A stretch of 5,204 nt of DNA from Pseudarthrobacter sp. (lineage in GTDB: Bacteria > Actinomycetota > Actinomycetes > Actinomycetales > Micrococcaceae). Below are positions 1 to 4,335 of this stretch, in pieces. The translations under genes and the position numbers were made by a program. A model generated the notes under the pieces. It made no database searches. It worked only from the letters and a program-made list of their open reading frames with translations, and was not told where the DNA came from. Each line of letters begins with the position of its first letter. The first letter of the stretch is position 1. The DNA is taken from the NCBI GenBank assembly GCA_013362385.1, contig JABFWC010000089.1, forward strand, positions 1 through 5,204. Direction: 5' to 3'.

Positions 1-657
1 CACCCCTCCACCGGCTTCGGCTACATCCGGTCCGGCAAGGCGCTGCACATTGACGGCGCACCCAGTGCGCACGACGTCGTGGAGTTCGTCGAAAAGCCGG
101 ACGAAGTGGTGGCCCAGCAGTATGTGGACAGCGGTGACTACGTGTGGAACGCCGGCATGTTCGTCGCTCCCGTTGCGCTGATGCTAAAGCACCTCGAGGC
201 CAACCAGCCCCAGCTCTTCCAGGGCCTGCAGGAAATTGCCCGGGCCTGGGACACTGCCGAACGGGACGAGGTCACGGCCCGCATCTGGCCCACCCTGCCG
301 AAAATCGCCATCGACTATGCGGTGGCCGAGCCCGCCGCCGAGGCCGGGGACGTCGCCGTCGTGCCCGGCTCCTTCCGTTGGGACGATGTTGGTGACTTCG
401 CTTCCGTTGGCCGCCTGAACAGCGCCAAGGAAGTGGATGCCGTCACCGTCCTCGGTGAGGGCGCCCGCGTGTTCACCGAGAACTCCAGCGGCGTGGTGGT
501 CACCGACACCAAGCGCGTCATCGCCCTGATCGGAATCGAAGGCGTCGTCATCGTGGACACGCCGGACGCCCTGCTGGTGACCACCGTGGCCAACAGCCAG
601 CGCGTCAAGGCTGCCGTTGACGCCCTCAAGGCAAGCGGCGACACCGACGTCCTTTAA
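1..657 (+). CDS. manC: Mannose-1-phosphate guanylyltransferase, C-terminal part (5' end outside window)
   Basis: This enzyme makes GDP-mannose from mannose 1-phosphate and GTP in the cytosol, supplying mannosyl donor for glycans and glycolipids. The frame is open from base 1 and gives 218 residues before TAA. Visible family landmarks (window numbering) are PSTGFGYI at 2-9, FVEKPD at 29-34 (EKP sugar-phosphate motif), WNAGMF at 49-54, IDYAVAE at 104-110 and the WDDVGDF stretch at 127-133. A beta-rich tail follows (VIALIGIEGVVIVDTPDALLV region, 173-193), typical of the C-terminal domain of this family. Such proteins usually run about 350-380 residues, so roughly 140-160 N-terminal residues, including the GGxGTRLWPLSR nucleotide-binding signature, lie to the left. 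No phosphomannose-isomerase domain follows, so it is the monofunctional type. Family assignment is confident; the GDP-mannose specificity is inferred from motifs. Confidence 0.9.
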   Translation, partial: HPSTGFGYIRSGKALHIDGAPSAHDVVEFVEKPDEVVAQQYVDSGDYVWNAGMFVAPVALMLKHLEANQPQLFQGLQEIARAWDTAERDEVTARIWPTLPKIAIDYAVAEPAAEAGDVAVVPGSFRWDDVGDFASVGRLNSAKEVDAVTVLGEGARVFTENSSGVVVTDTKRVIALIGIEGVVIVDTPDALLVTTVANSQRVKAAVDALKASGDTDVL

Positions 658-659
658 TG

Positions 660-694
660 CTTTCCTGCCGGCGCATGCCGTGCCGGCAGGAAAG
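660..694 (+). terminator. Perfect 13-bp hairpin terminator after manC
   Basis: Bases 660-672 (CTTTCCTGCCGGC) pair perfectly with 682-694 (GCCGGCAGGAAAG) around a 9-base loop. The hairpin begins 3 bases after the manC stop. No U-tract follows, which is common for actinobacterial terminators. It separates manC from the amidohydrolase gene. Confidence 0.85.
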
Positions 695-743
695 CGAATG
701 TAACGAGACGTCCGCGAATGGCTCCTAAAGCGGTGACGATCGC

Positions 744-749
744 TAGAGT
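744..749 (+). promoter_or_regulatory. Putative -10 element for a leaderless amidohydrolase mRNA
   Basis: TAGAGT fits the TAnnnT pattern of actinobacterial -10 boxes and ends exactly six bases before the GTG at 756. This spacing would place transcription initiation at or beside the G of the start codon. No Shine-Dalgarno sequence precedes the GTG and no convincing -35 box is seen. The first two bases of the box plus the next form an in-frame TAG (744-746), so translation cannot start further upstream. Confidence 0.5.
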
Positions 750-755
750 GAAGCA

Positions 756-1955
756 GTGCGCAATTACACTACTGAAGCCGAGCCCACAGCCCTGGTGGCC
801 CCCTGGCTCGAGCCGCTCCTGCCGGAACTGATCGAATTCCGCCGGGATCTCCACGCGCATCCGGAGCTGTCCTTCAAGGAGTTCCGCACCACTGACAAGC
901 TTGCCGAACGGCTCGAAGCCGCCGGCCTGCGCCCCCGCCGCCTGGAAGGCACCGGCCTCACGGTGGACGTGGGGGAGGGGCCCATTGCCACCGCCGTCCG
1001 CGGCGACATCGATGCCCTGCCCATCATCGAAGAAACCGGGTTGGCCTTCGCGTCCCGGAACCACGGCGTTACGCACGCGTGCGGCCACGACGTCCACACC
1101 ACCACCATGCTCGGCATCGCACTGGTGCTACACCGCATGCACGAGGAATCTCCGCTCGGCGGGCGGGTCCGGATCATTTTCCAGCCGGCCGAAGAAACGA
1201 TGCCCGGCGGAGCCCATGCCTGCATCGAGCAGGGGGTCCTGGACGGCGTCCCCAGGATCATGGCGCTGCACTGCGATCCCCGCATCGAGGTGGGCAAGAT
1301 CGGCACGCGCATCGGCGCCATCACCTCCGCCTCTGACACCATCCGGATCGAGCTGTCCGGACGGGGCGGCCACACCTCCCGCCCCCACCTGACCGAGGAC
1401 CTGGTGTTCGCGCTGGCGCAGATCGCGGTCAACGTGCCGGCGGTCCTCTCCCGCCGCGTGGACGTGCGCAGCGGCGTCTCCGTGGTATGGGGACAAATCA
1501 CCGCCGGATCGGCCCCGAACGCCATCCCCGGCACCGGTTACATGGCCGGAACCATGCGCTGCCTCGACCGTGATGCGTGGCACGCCGCCGGGGAACTCCT
1601 CGATGAGGTGGTCCACCAGGTGGCTGCCCCCTACGGCGTGGATGTCCACCTGGAGCACACCAGGGGAGTGCCGCCGGTGGTGAACTCGGAGCATGAGACG
1701 GCCCTCATCGAAGCCGCCGCGCGGGCCGAGATCGGCGAAAGCGCAGTGGTGCTGACCCCGCAGTCGATGGGCGGGGAGGACTTCGCGTGGTTCCTCGCCG
1801 AACTTCCCGGCGCCATGATGCGCCTCGGAACCAAGACGCCCGGCGGCGAGGATTACGACCTCCACCGCGGCGATTACATCGTGGATGAACGCGCGCTGGG
1901 CCTGGGCATCCGTGTCCTGACAGCCGCCGCCCTCCGGACCATCCGCGACCTCTAG
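756..1955 (+). CDS. M20-family metal-dependent amidohydrolase (M20D-type, hippurate hydrolase/N-acyl-amino-acid deacylase-like)
   Basis: This 399-residue cytosolic hydrolase probably cleaves an amide bond of an N-acyl amino acid, amino-acid conjugate or similar compound. Motifs in order: FRRDLHAHPELSFKE (28-42), RGDIDALPIIEE (82-93), HACGHDVHTTTMLG (107-120), IFQPAEE (141-147) and ALHCDP (170-175). A dimerisation 'lid' domain follows at about 187-300 (SGRGGHTSRP at 201-210), then SMGGEDFAWF (337-346) and DLHRGDYIVDERAL (368-381). By comparison with M20D enzymes, Cys109, His111, Glu147, His172 and His370 are the likely metal ligands and Glu146 the catalytic base. Length is normal for the family. 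GTG 756 is the only start before an in-frame stop at 744. The gene stands alone, with a terminator before it and 199 bases before ohrR. The substrate cannot be read from the sequence, so I give no gene symbol. Confidence 0.9.
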   Translation: MRNYTTEAEPTALVAPWLEPLLPELIEFRRDLHAHPELSFKEFRTTDKLAERLEAAGLRPRRLEGTGLTVDVGEGPIATAVRGDIDALPIIEETGLAFASRNHGVTHACGHDVHTTTMLGIALVLHRMHEESPLGGRVRIIFQPAEETMPGGAHACIEQGVLDGVPRIMALHCDPRIEVGKIGTRIGAITSASDTIRIELSGRGGHTSRPHLTEDLVFALAQIAVNVPAVLSRRVDVRSGVSVVWGQITAGSAPNAIPGTGYMAGTMRCLDRDAWHAAGELLDEVVHQVAAPYGVDVHLEHTRGVPPVVNSEHETALIEAAARAEIGESAVVLTPQSMGGEDFAWFLAELPGAMMRLGTKTPGGEDYDLHRGDYIVDERALGLGIRVLTAAALRTIRDL

Positions 1956-1984
1956 CAGTCCGGACCATCCGCGACCTCTAGCAG
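1933..1984. repeat. Perfect 26-bp tandem direct duplication spanning the amidohydrolase stop codon
   Basis: Bases 1933-1958 and 1959-1984 are identical and abut directly. The unit starts TCCGGACC and ends CTCTAGCAG, and includes the last six sense codons and the TAG of the amidohydrolase gene. The first copy keeps the true reading frame and stop, so the protein is unchanged. The second copy lies in the 3' untranslated region. Exact identity suggests recent slippage or unequal exchange. Confidence 0.97.
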
Positions 1985-2057
1985 ACGGGGCGCGTCCCGC
2001 CGTCGTGCCCGGCCTGCGCAGTGAAGCTTGGGCTCGCCGCGCAGGGGCAGTCCCTGC
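1984..2057 (+). terminator. Two weak hairpins downstream of the amidohydrolase, possible terminators
   Basis: The first hairpin pairs GACGGGG (1984-1990) with CC-CCGTC (1997-2004) with one bulged base (1999), leaving a 6-base loop. The second is a perfect 6-bp stem, GCAGGG (2041-2046) with CCCTGC (2052-2057), with a 5-base loop. Neither has a U-tract and both are much weaker than the hairpins at 660 and 4101, so termination here is only plausible. Confidence 0.35.
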
Positions 2058-2112
2058 ACACTGAGCGCTGATTCCGCCGCGCCATCCAATACCGACCGGG
2101 CCACGCCTCCGC

Positions 2113-2120
2113 TATAAGTT
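2113..2120 (+). promoter_or_regulatory. Putative ohrR-ohr operon promoter -10 region
   Basis: TATAAG (2113-2118) overlaps TAAGTT (2115-2120). The second fits TAnnnT and has a weak -35-like CCGACC at 2092-2097 with a 17-base spacer. Transcription would start near 2125-2128, inside the OhrR half-site cluster, so a bound repressor would block initiation. The exact hexamer is uncertain. Confidence 0.45.
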
Positions 2121-2139
2121 GTGCACAATCTAGTTGTGC
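2117..2139. promoter_or_regulatory. Putative OhrR operator: cluster of TTGTGC/GCACAA half-sites
   Basis: Three half-sites are packed here. TTGTGCACAA (2119-2128) is a perfect 10-bp palindrome. GCACAAtctagTTGTGC (2123-2139) is a perfect 6-bp inverted repeat with a 5-base spacer. AGTTGTGC also occurs as a direct repeat at 2117-2124 and 2132-2139, 15 bases apart. MarR/OhrR dimers bind AT-rich inverted repeats with ACAA/TTGT arms, and these lie just upstream of ohrR over the likely -10. The repeats are seen directly; assignment to OhrR is inferred from position and arm sequence. Confidence 0.65.
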
Positions 2140-2154
2140 GCTGTCGTTCTTGTC

Positions 2155-2589
2155 GTGACTGAAGCTCCCCGCCTCGACCGGCAAGTGTGTTTTGCGCTCT
2201 ATTCGGCCTCGCGTGCCGCCACCGCCGTGTACCGGCCGGTGCTGGACGAACTCGGCCTGACCTACCCGCAGTACCTCGTGATGCTGGTGCTCTGGGAGAA
2301 CGATCCCCGCGGCGTCAAGGAGCTCGGCGAGGAACTCGGACTCGACTCGGGTACCCTGTCACCCCTGCTCAAGCGGCTCGAAGCCCTCGGGCTCGTGGAG
2401 CGGAAGAGGTCCGGGGAGGACGAGCGCCGCGTTGCCATCCACCTCACCTCCGCCGGGCGCAGCCTCAGCGGTCCCGCGGCTGCCATCCCGCAGCGGCTTG
2501 CCGATGCCGCCGGGCTTTCCCAAGGCGAGCTTGAGCAGCTGCGCATCACCCTGGGCAAGCTGACCGCCGCCCTGCACCAGTCCCTCTGA
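2155..2589 (+). CDS. ohrR: OhrR, one-cysteine MarR-family organic-peroxide-sensing repressor
   Basis: This 144-residue dimeric winged-helix repressor senses organic hydroperoxides and normally represses ohr. Cys12 in LDRQVCFALYSASR matches the reactive Cys15 of Bacillus subtilis OhrR, and Tyr16, Tyr26 and Tyr37 match its conserved tyrosines Tyr19, Tyr29 and Tyr40. The DNA-binding helices cover about 53-80 (VKELGEEL, DSGTLSPLLKRLEALGL), and the wing holds SGEDERRVAI (86-95). Cys12 is the only cysteine, so this is the one-Cys class, which needs a small thiol (probably mycothiol in an actinobacterium) for the fully oxidised state. I chose GTG 2155 because the product then begins MTEAPRLD, like relatives. 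An in-frame TTG at 2134 would add seven unusual residues and lies in the operator. No Shine-Dalgarno is visible, which suggests low expression. ohr follows after 45 bases. Confidence 0.92.
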   Translation: MTEAPRLDRQVCFALYSASRAATAVYRPVLDELGLTYPQYLVMLVLWENDPRGVKELGEELGLDSGTLSPLLKRLEALGLVERKRSGEDERRVAIHLTSAGRSLSGPAAAIPQRLADAAGLSQGELEQLRITLGKLTAALHQSL

Positions 2590-2619
2590 CCCACCCCCTA
2601 ACTAACCAACCCGCACAAC

Positions 2620-2627
2620 AGGACGGA
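2620..2627 (+). promoter_or_regulatory. Shine-Dalgarno for ohr
   Basis: AGGACGGA ends seven bases before GTG 2635 and supports that start. A CGCACAAC 8-mer at 2612-2619, matching the reverse complement of the operator arm at 2133-2140, lies directly in front of it. Confidence 0.65.
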
Positions 2628-2634
2628 ACTTTCT

Positions 2635-3066
2635 GTGAAGACCCTCTACACCGCCGAAGCACTCGCCTCGGGCGAAGGCCGCGACGGCACTGCCCGCAGC
2701 AGCGACGGACGGCTGGCCGTGGACCTGGCCAGCCCCGTTGAACTGGGAGGAAACGGCAAAGGCACCAATCCGGAGCAACTGTTCGCCGCCGGATATGCCG
2801 CCTGCTTCCACTCCGCCCTCCGCCTGGTGGGCCGCAGGGCCGGCGCCGACCTGACCGACTCCGCGGTGGCCGCCAAGGTCCACCTCGGACAGCTGGAAGG
2901 GGGCGCCGGCTTCGGGCTGGCGGCCGAACTTGAGATCGCCCTGCCTGCGCTGAGCCTGGCGGACGCCGAGGACCTGGTGGCCAAGGCGCACCAGGTCTGC
3001 CCGTACTCAAACGCCACCCGGGGCAATATCAACGTCGACCTCAAGATTCTGGAGTATGCAGCATGA
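2635..3066 (+). CDS. ohr: Ohr, organic hydroperoxide resistance thiol peroxidase
   Basis: Ohr reduces organic and fatty-acid hydroperoxides to alcohols in the cytosol, using a reactive cysteine pair that is re-reduced by dihydrolipoyl groups in characterised members. The 143-residue length is normal for the family. The peroxidatic Cys57 lies in AAGYAACFHSAL (51-62) and the resolving Cys122 in VCPYSNATRGN (121-131). Arg16 in GRDG and Glu48 in TNPEQLF complete the conserved Cys-Arg-Glu active site. The N-terminal MKTLYTAEALASGEGRDG is typical of Ohr and not of the related OsmC. The gene starts at GTG with a good ribosome-binding site. It sits 45 bases after ohrR with no terminator between them, so the two probably share one peroxide-inducible transcript. 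Its TGA overlaps the ATG of the next gene. Confidence 0.96.
   Translation: MKTLYTAEALASGEGRDGTARSSDGRLAVDLASPVELGGNGKGTNPEQLFAAGYAACFHSALRLVGRRAGADLTDSAVAAKVHLGQLEGGAGFGLAAELEIALPALSLADAEDLVAKAHQVCPYSNATRGNINVDLKILEYAA
3051..3054 (+). promoter_or_regulatory. Shine-Dalgarno for the reductase, inside the ohr 3' end
   Basis: GGAG lies eight bases before ATG 3063, within the last codons of ohr. Together with the ATGA overlap (3063-3066) it indicates translational coupling of ohr and the reductase. Confidence 0.6.
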
Positions 3067-4079
3067 GCACCACCCTTCCTGACGCAACCCGCGAAATCCG
3101 GCTGGCTTCCCGGCCCGTGGGCCGCCCTTCCACCGACAACTTCCAGCTTGCCGAGTCACAGCTGCCCGCCCTGGGCGACGGCCAGCTCCTGGTCCGCAAC
3201 CTACTTATGTCCGTGGATCCGTACATGCGTGGCCGGATGAAGGATGTGAAGTCCTATGCCGCGCCTTTCACCGTGGGGGAAGCGCTCGACGGCGGTGCGG
3301 TGGGTGAGGTGATAGCGTCCCGTTCCGCTGCGCACAAGGAGGGGGACGTCGTCGTGCATCCGCTTGGCTGGCGCGAGTACTCGGTGGTCAGCGGCGATGC
3401 TGTGACTCCCGTCCGCACCGACCTGGCGCCTGCATCAGCCTTCCTTGGCGCGCTGGGCATGACCGGGCTGACAGCATATGCAGGCCTGCTGAAGGTTGCC
3501 GGGTTCAAACCCGGCGACGCGGTGTTCGTCTCGGGGGCAGCCGGTGCCGTGGGGTCGCTGGTGGGCCAGATCGCCAAGGCCATGGGCGCCTCGCGCGTTA
3601 TCGGTTCCGCCGGTTCGCCCGCCAAGGTGGCCCGCCTCTTCGAGCTAGGCTTCGACGCCGCCTTCGACTACCACGACGGGCCTGTCGTGGAGCAGCTTGA
3701 AAAGGCCGCGGGCAGCGGAGGCATCGACGTCTACTTCGACAACGTGGGTGGCGACCACCTGGAGGCTGCGCTGTCCGTCCTCAACGTCGGCGGCCGGGTG
3801 GCCATGTGCGGTGCCATCGCCCAATACAACTCCACCGAACCCACGCCGGCGCCGCACAACCTCATGCAGGCCATCGGCAAGCAGTTGACCCTTCGCGGCT
3901 TCCTGGTGGGCGGGCAGCGGCAGCACGCCGCGGAGTTCGCCACGAAGATGGCCGGCTGGCTGGCTGACGGCACAGTGCAGTATGACGAGACCATCGTTGA
4001 GGGGCTGGAGAACGCCCCGCAGGCCTTCATCGACCTCCTGGACGGGGCCAATACGGGCAAAATGCTGGTGCGGCTGTAG
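3063..4079 (+). CDS. NAD(P)H-dependent MDR-superfamily oxidoreductase (CurA / leukotriene B4 12-hydroxydehydrogenase / prostaglandin reductase family)
   Basis: This is a zinc-independent medium-chain reductase of 338 residues, normal for the family. Characterised relatives reduce the C=C bond of alpha,beta-unsaturated aldehydes and ketones, as in E. coli curcumin reductase CurA and mammalian PTGR1. Family marks: LLMSVDPYMRGRMKD (47-61), LGALGMTGLTAYAGLL (128-143), a Rossmann fold with VSGAAGAVGSLVGQIAK (156-172), the second-strand segment GSAGSPAKV (181-189), VYFDNVGG (223-230), and GGRVAMCGAIAQYN (243-256). The structural zinc-binding cysteines of alcohol dehydrogenases are absent. ATG 3063 overlaps the ohr stop by four bases, so the enzyme is made with Ohr. 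A role in removing electrophilic lipid-peroxidation products is my inference from context; the real substrate is unknown. It could equally be annotated as a generic NADP-dependent oxidoreductase. Confidence 0.9.
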   Translation: MSTTLPDATREIRLASRPVGRPSTDNFQLAESQLPALGDGQLLVRNLLMSVDPYMRGRMKDVKSYAAPFTVGEALDGGAVGEVIASRSAAHKEGDVVVHPLGWREYSVVSGDAVTPVRTDLAPASAFLGALGMTGLTAYAGLLKVAGFKPGDAVFVSGAAGAVGSLVGQIAKAMGASRVIGSAGSPAKVARLFELGFDAAFDYHDGPVVEQLEKAAGSGGIDVYFDNVGGDHLEAALSVLNVGGRVAMCGAIAQYNSTEPTPAPHNLMQAIGKQLTLRGFLVGGQRQHAAEFATKMAGWLADGTVQYDETIVEGLENAPQAFIDLLDGANTGKMLVRL

Positions 4080-4100
4080 GGCCGGCACCGCCATGCTGCG

Positions 4101-4138
4101 GCGGTAGTGGGCGTCCCCCAACGGACGCCCCCTACCGC
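4101..4138 (+). terminator. Strong hairpin terminator of the ohrR-ohr-reductase operon
   Basis: Bases 4101-4116 pair with 4123-4138 in 15 of 16 positions (single T/C mismatch at 4108/4131) around the 6-base loop CCCAAC. The stem is very GC-rich and only CTT follows. It starts 21 bases after the reductase stop and marks the operon end. A competing 6-bp hairpin (4087-4092 with 4100-4105) shares its 5' arm. Confidence 0.88.
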
Positions 4139-4144
4139 TTGGTA

Positions 4145-4159
4145 ACAACTTGTAAACAA
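4145..4159. promoter_or_regulatory. ACAA/TTGT half-site cluster upstream of the BMP gene
   Basis: ACAA (4145-4148), TTGT (4150-4153) and ACAA (4156-4159) follow one another. TTGTAAACAA (4150-4159) matches the palindrome TTGTGCACAA upstream of ohrR at 8 of 10 bases. It may be another OhrR-type site or a site for an unrelated regulator of the BMP gene. The element is AT-rich against a GC-rich background. Function is unproven. Confidence 0.3.
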
Positions 4160-4206
4160 TCTTCGGGAACGGCTTCCGGCGTGCTATGGGACGTGGCGCA
4201 GGCCAC

Positions 4207-4212
4207 TACAGT
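4207..4212 (+). promoter_or_regulatory. Putative -10 element for the BMP lipoprotein gene
   Basis: TACAGT fits TAnnnT and matches TATAAT at four of six bases. No good -35 is found 16-18 bases upstream. Initiation about seven bases downstream (near 4219) would give an untranslated leader of about 117 bases that begins at the first hairpin (4221). Confidence 0.4.
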
Positions 4213-4220
4213 AATGCCAT

Positions 4221-4293
4221 CAGTGCGCTCCGGCGCAGTGCTGCGTGCCCTCAATGAAAACAGAATTTCGACGCCGAAACGGACACTCATTGA
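4221..4293 (+). promoter_or_regulatory. Structured 5' leader of the BMP gene (candidate cis-regulatory RNA)
   Basis: Two hairpins are visible. Hairpin 1 (4221-4240) has TGCGC (4224-4228) paired with GCGCA (4233-4237), closed by a C(UCCG)G loop of the very stable UNCG type, and extended by two more pairs beyond a G/G mismatch. Hairpin 2 has a perfect 7-bp outer helix, TCAATGA (4251-4257) with TCATTGA (4287-4293). It encloses an asymmetric internal loop and an inner 5-bp stem, TTTCG (4266-4270) with CGAAA (4275-4279), with loop ACGC. A second arrangement (4232-4237 with 4242-4249, two bases bulged) competes with hairpin 1. I recognise no known riboswitch class here. Confidence 0.4.
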
Positions 4294-4326
4294 ATCCCAG
4301 CCCGTAGCGCCACTCGCATCATCCCT

Positions 4327-4332
4327 GGAGGA
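4327..4332 (+). promoter_or_regulatory. Strong Shine-Dalgarno that fixes the TTG start of the BMP gene
   Basis: GGAGGA sits three bases before TTG 4336. An in-frame TGA at 4291 and the lack of any other ATG, GTG or TTG codon between them make TTG 4336 the only start that yields the full lipoprotein signal peptide. Confidence 0.85.
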
Positions 4333-4335
4333 AAA

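Noticed and set aside
654..1865. Long minus-strand open frames opposite the amidohydrolase gene (for example 1128-1865 and 764-1534)
   Set aside because: They lie antisense to a protein with all M20 motifs, show no recognisable family features and are typical of shadow frames in GC-rich DNA.
1933..1984. 26-bp repeat read as an insertion-sequence target duplication or the start of a CRISPR array
   Set aside because: The two copies abut with nothing between them, there are only two, and no copy occurs elsewhere in the window.
2041..2057. Hairpin GCAGGG/CCCTGC as part of a riboswitch for ohrR
   Set aside because: It lies upstream of the likely ohrR transcription start, so it would not be in that mRNA; a weak terminator is the simpler reading.
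2134..2154. TTG 2134 as the ohrR start
   Set aside because: It lies inside the inverted repeat, lacks a ribosome-binding site and adds CAVVLVV residues not seen in relatives; GTG 2155 gives the normal MTEAPRLD start.
2602..3044. Minus-strand frames opposite ohr
   Set aside because: Complete overlap with a confidently identified gene, low-complexity Arg/Pro/Ser-rich products and no supporting signals.
2635..3066. OsmC instead of Ohr
   Set aside because: The N-terminal GRDG arginine motif, the AACFHSAL and VCPYSNATRGN contexts and the ohrR neighbour all fit the Ohr subgroup.
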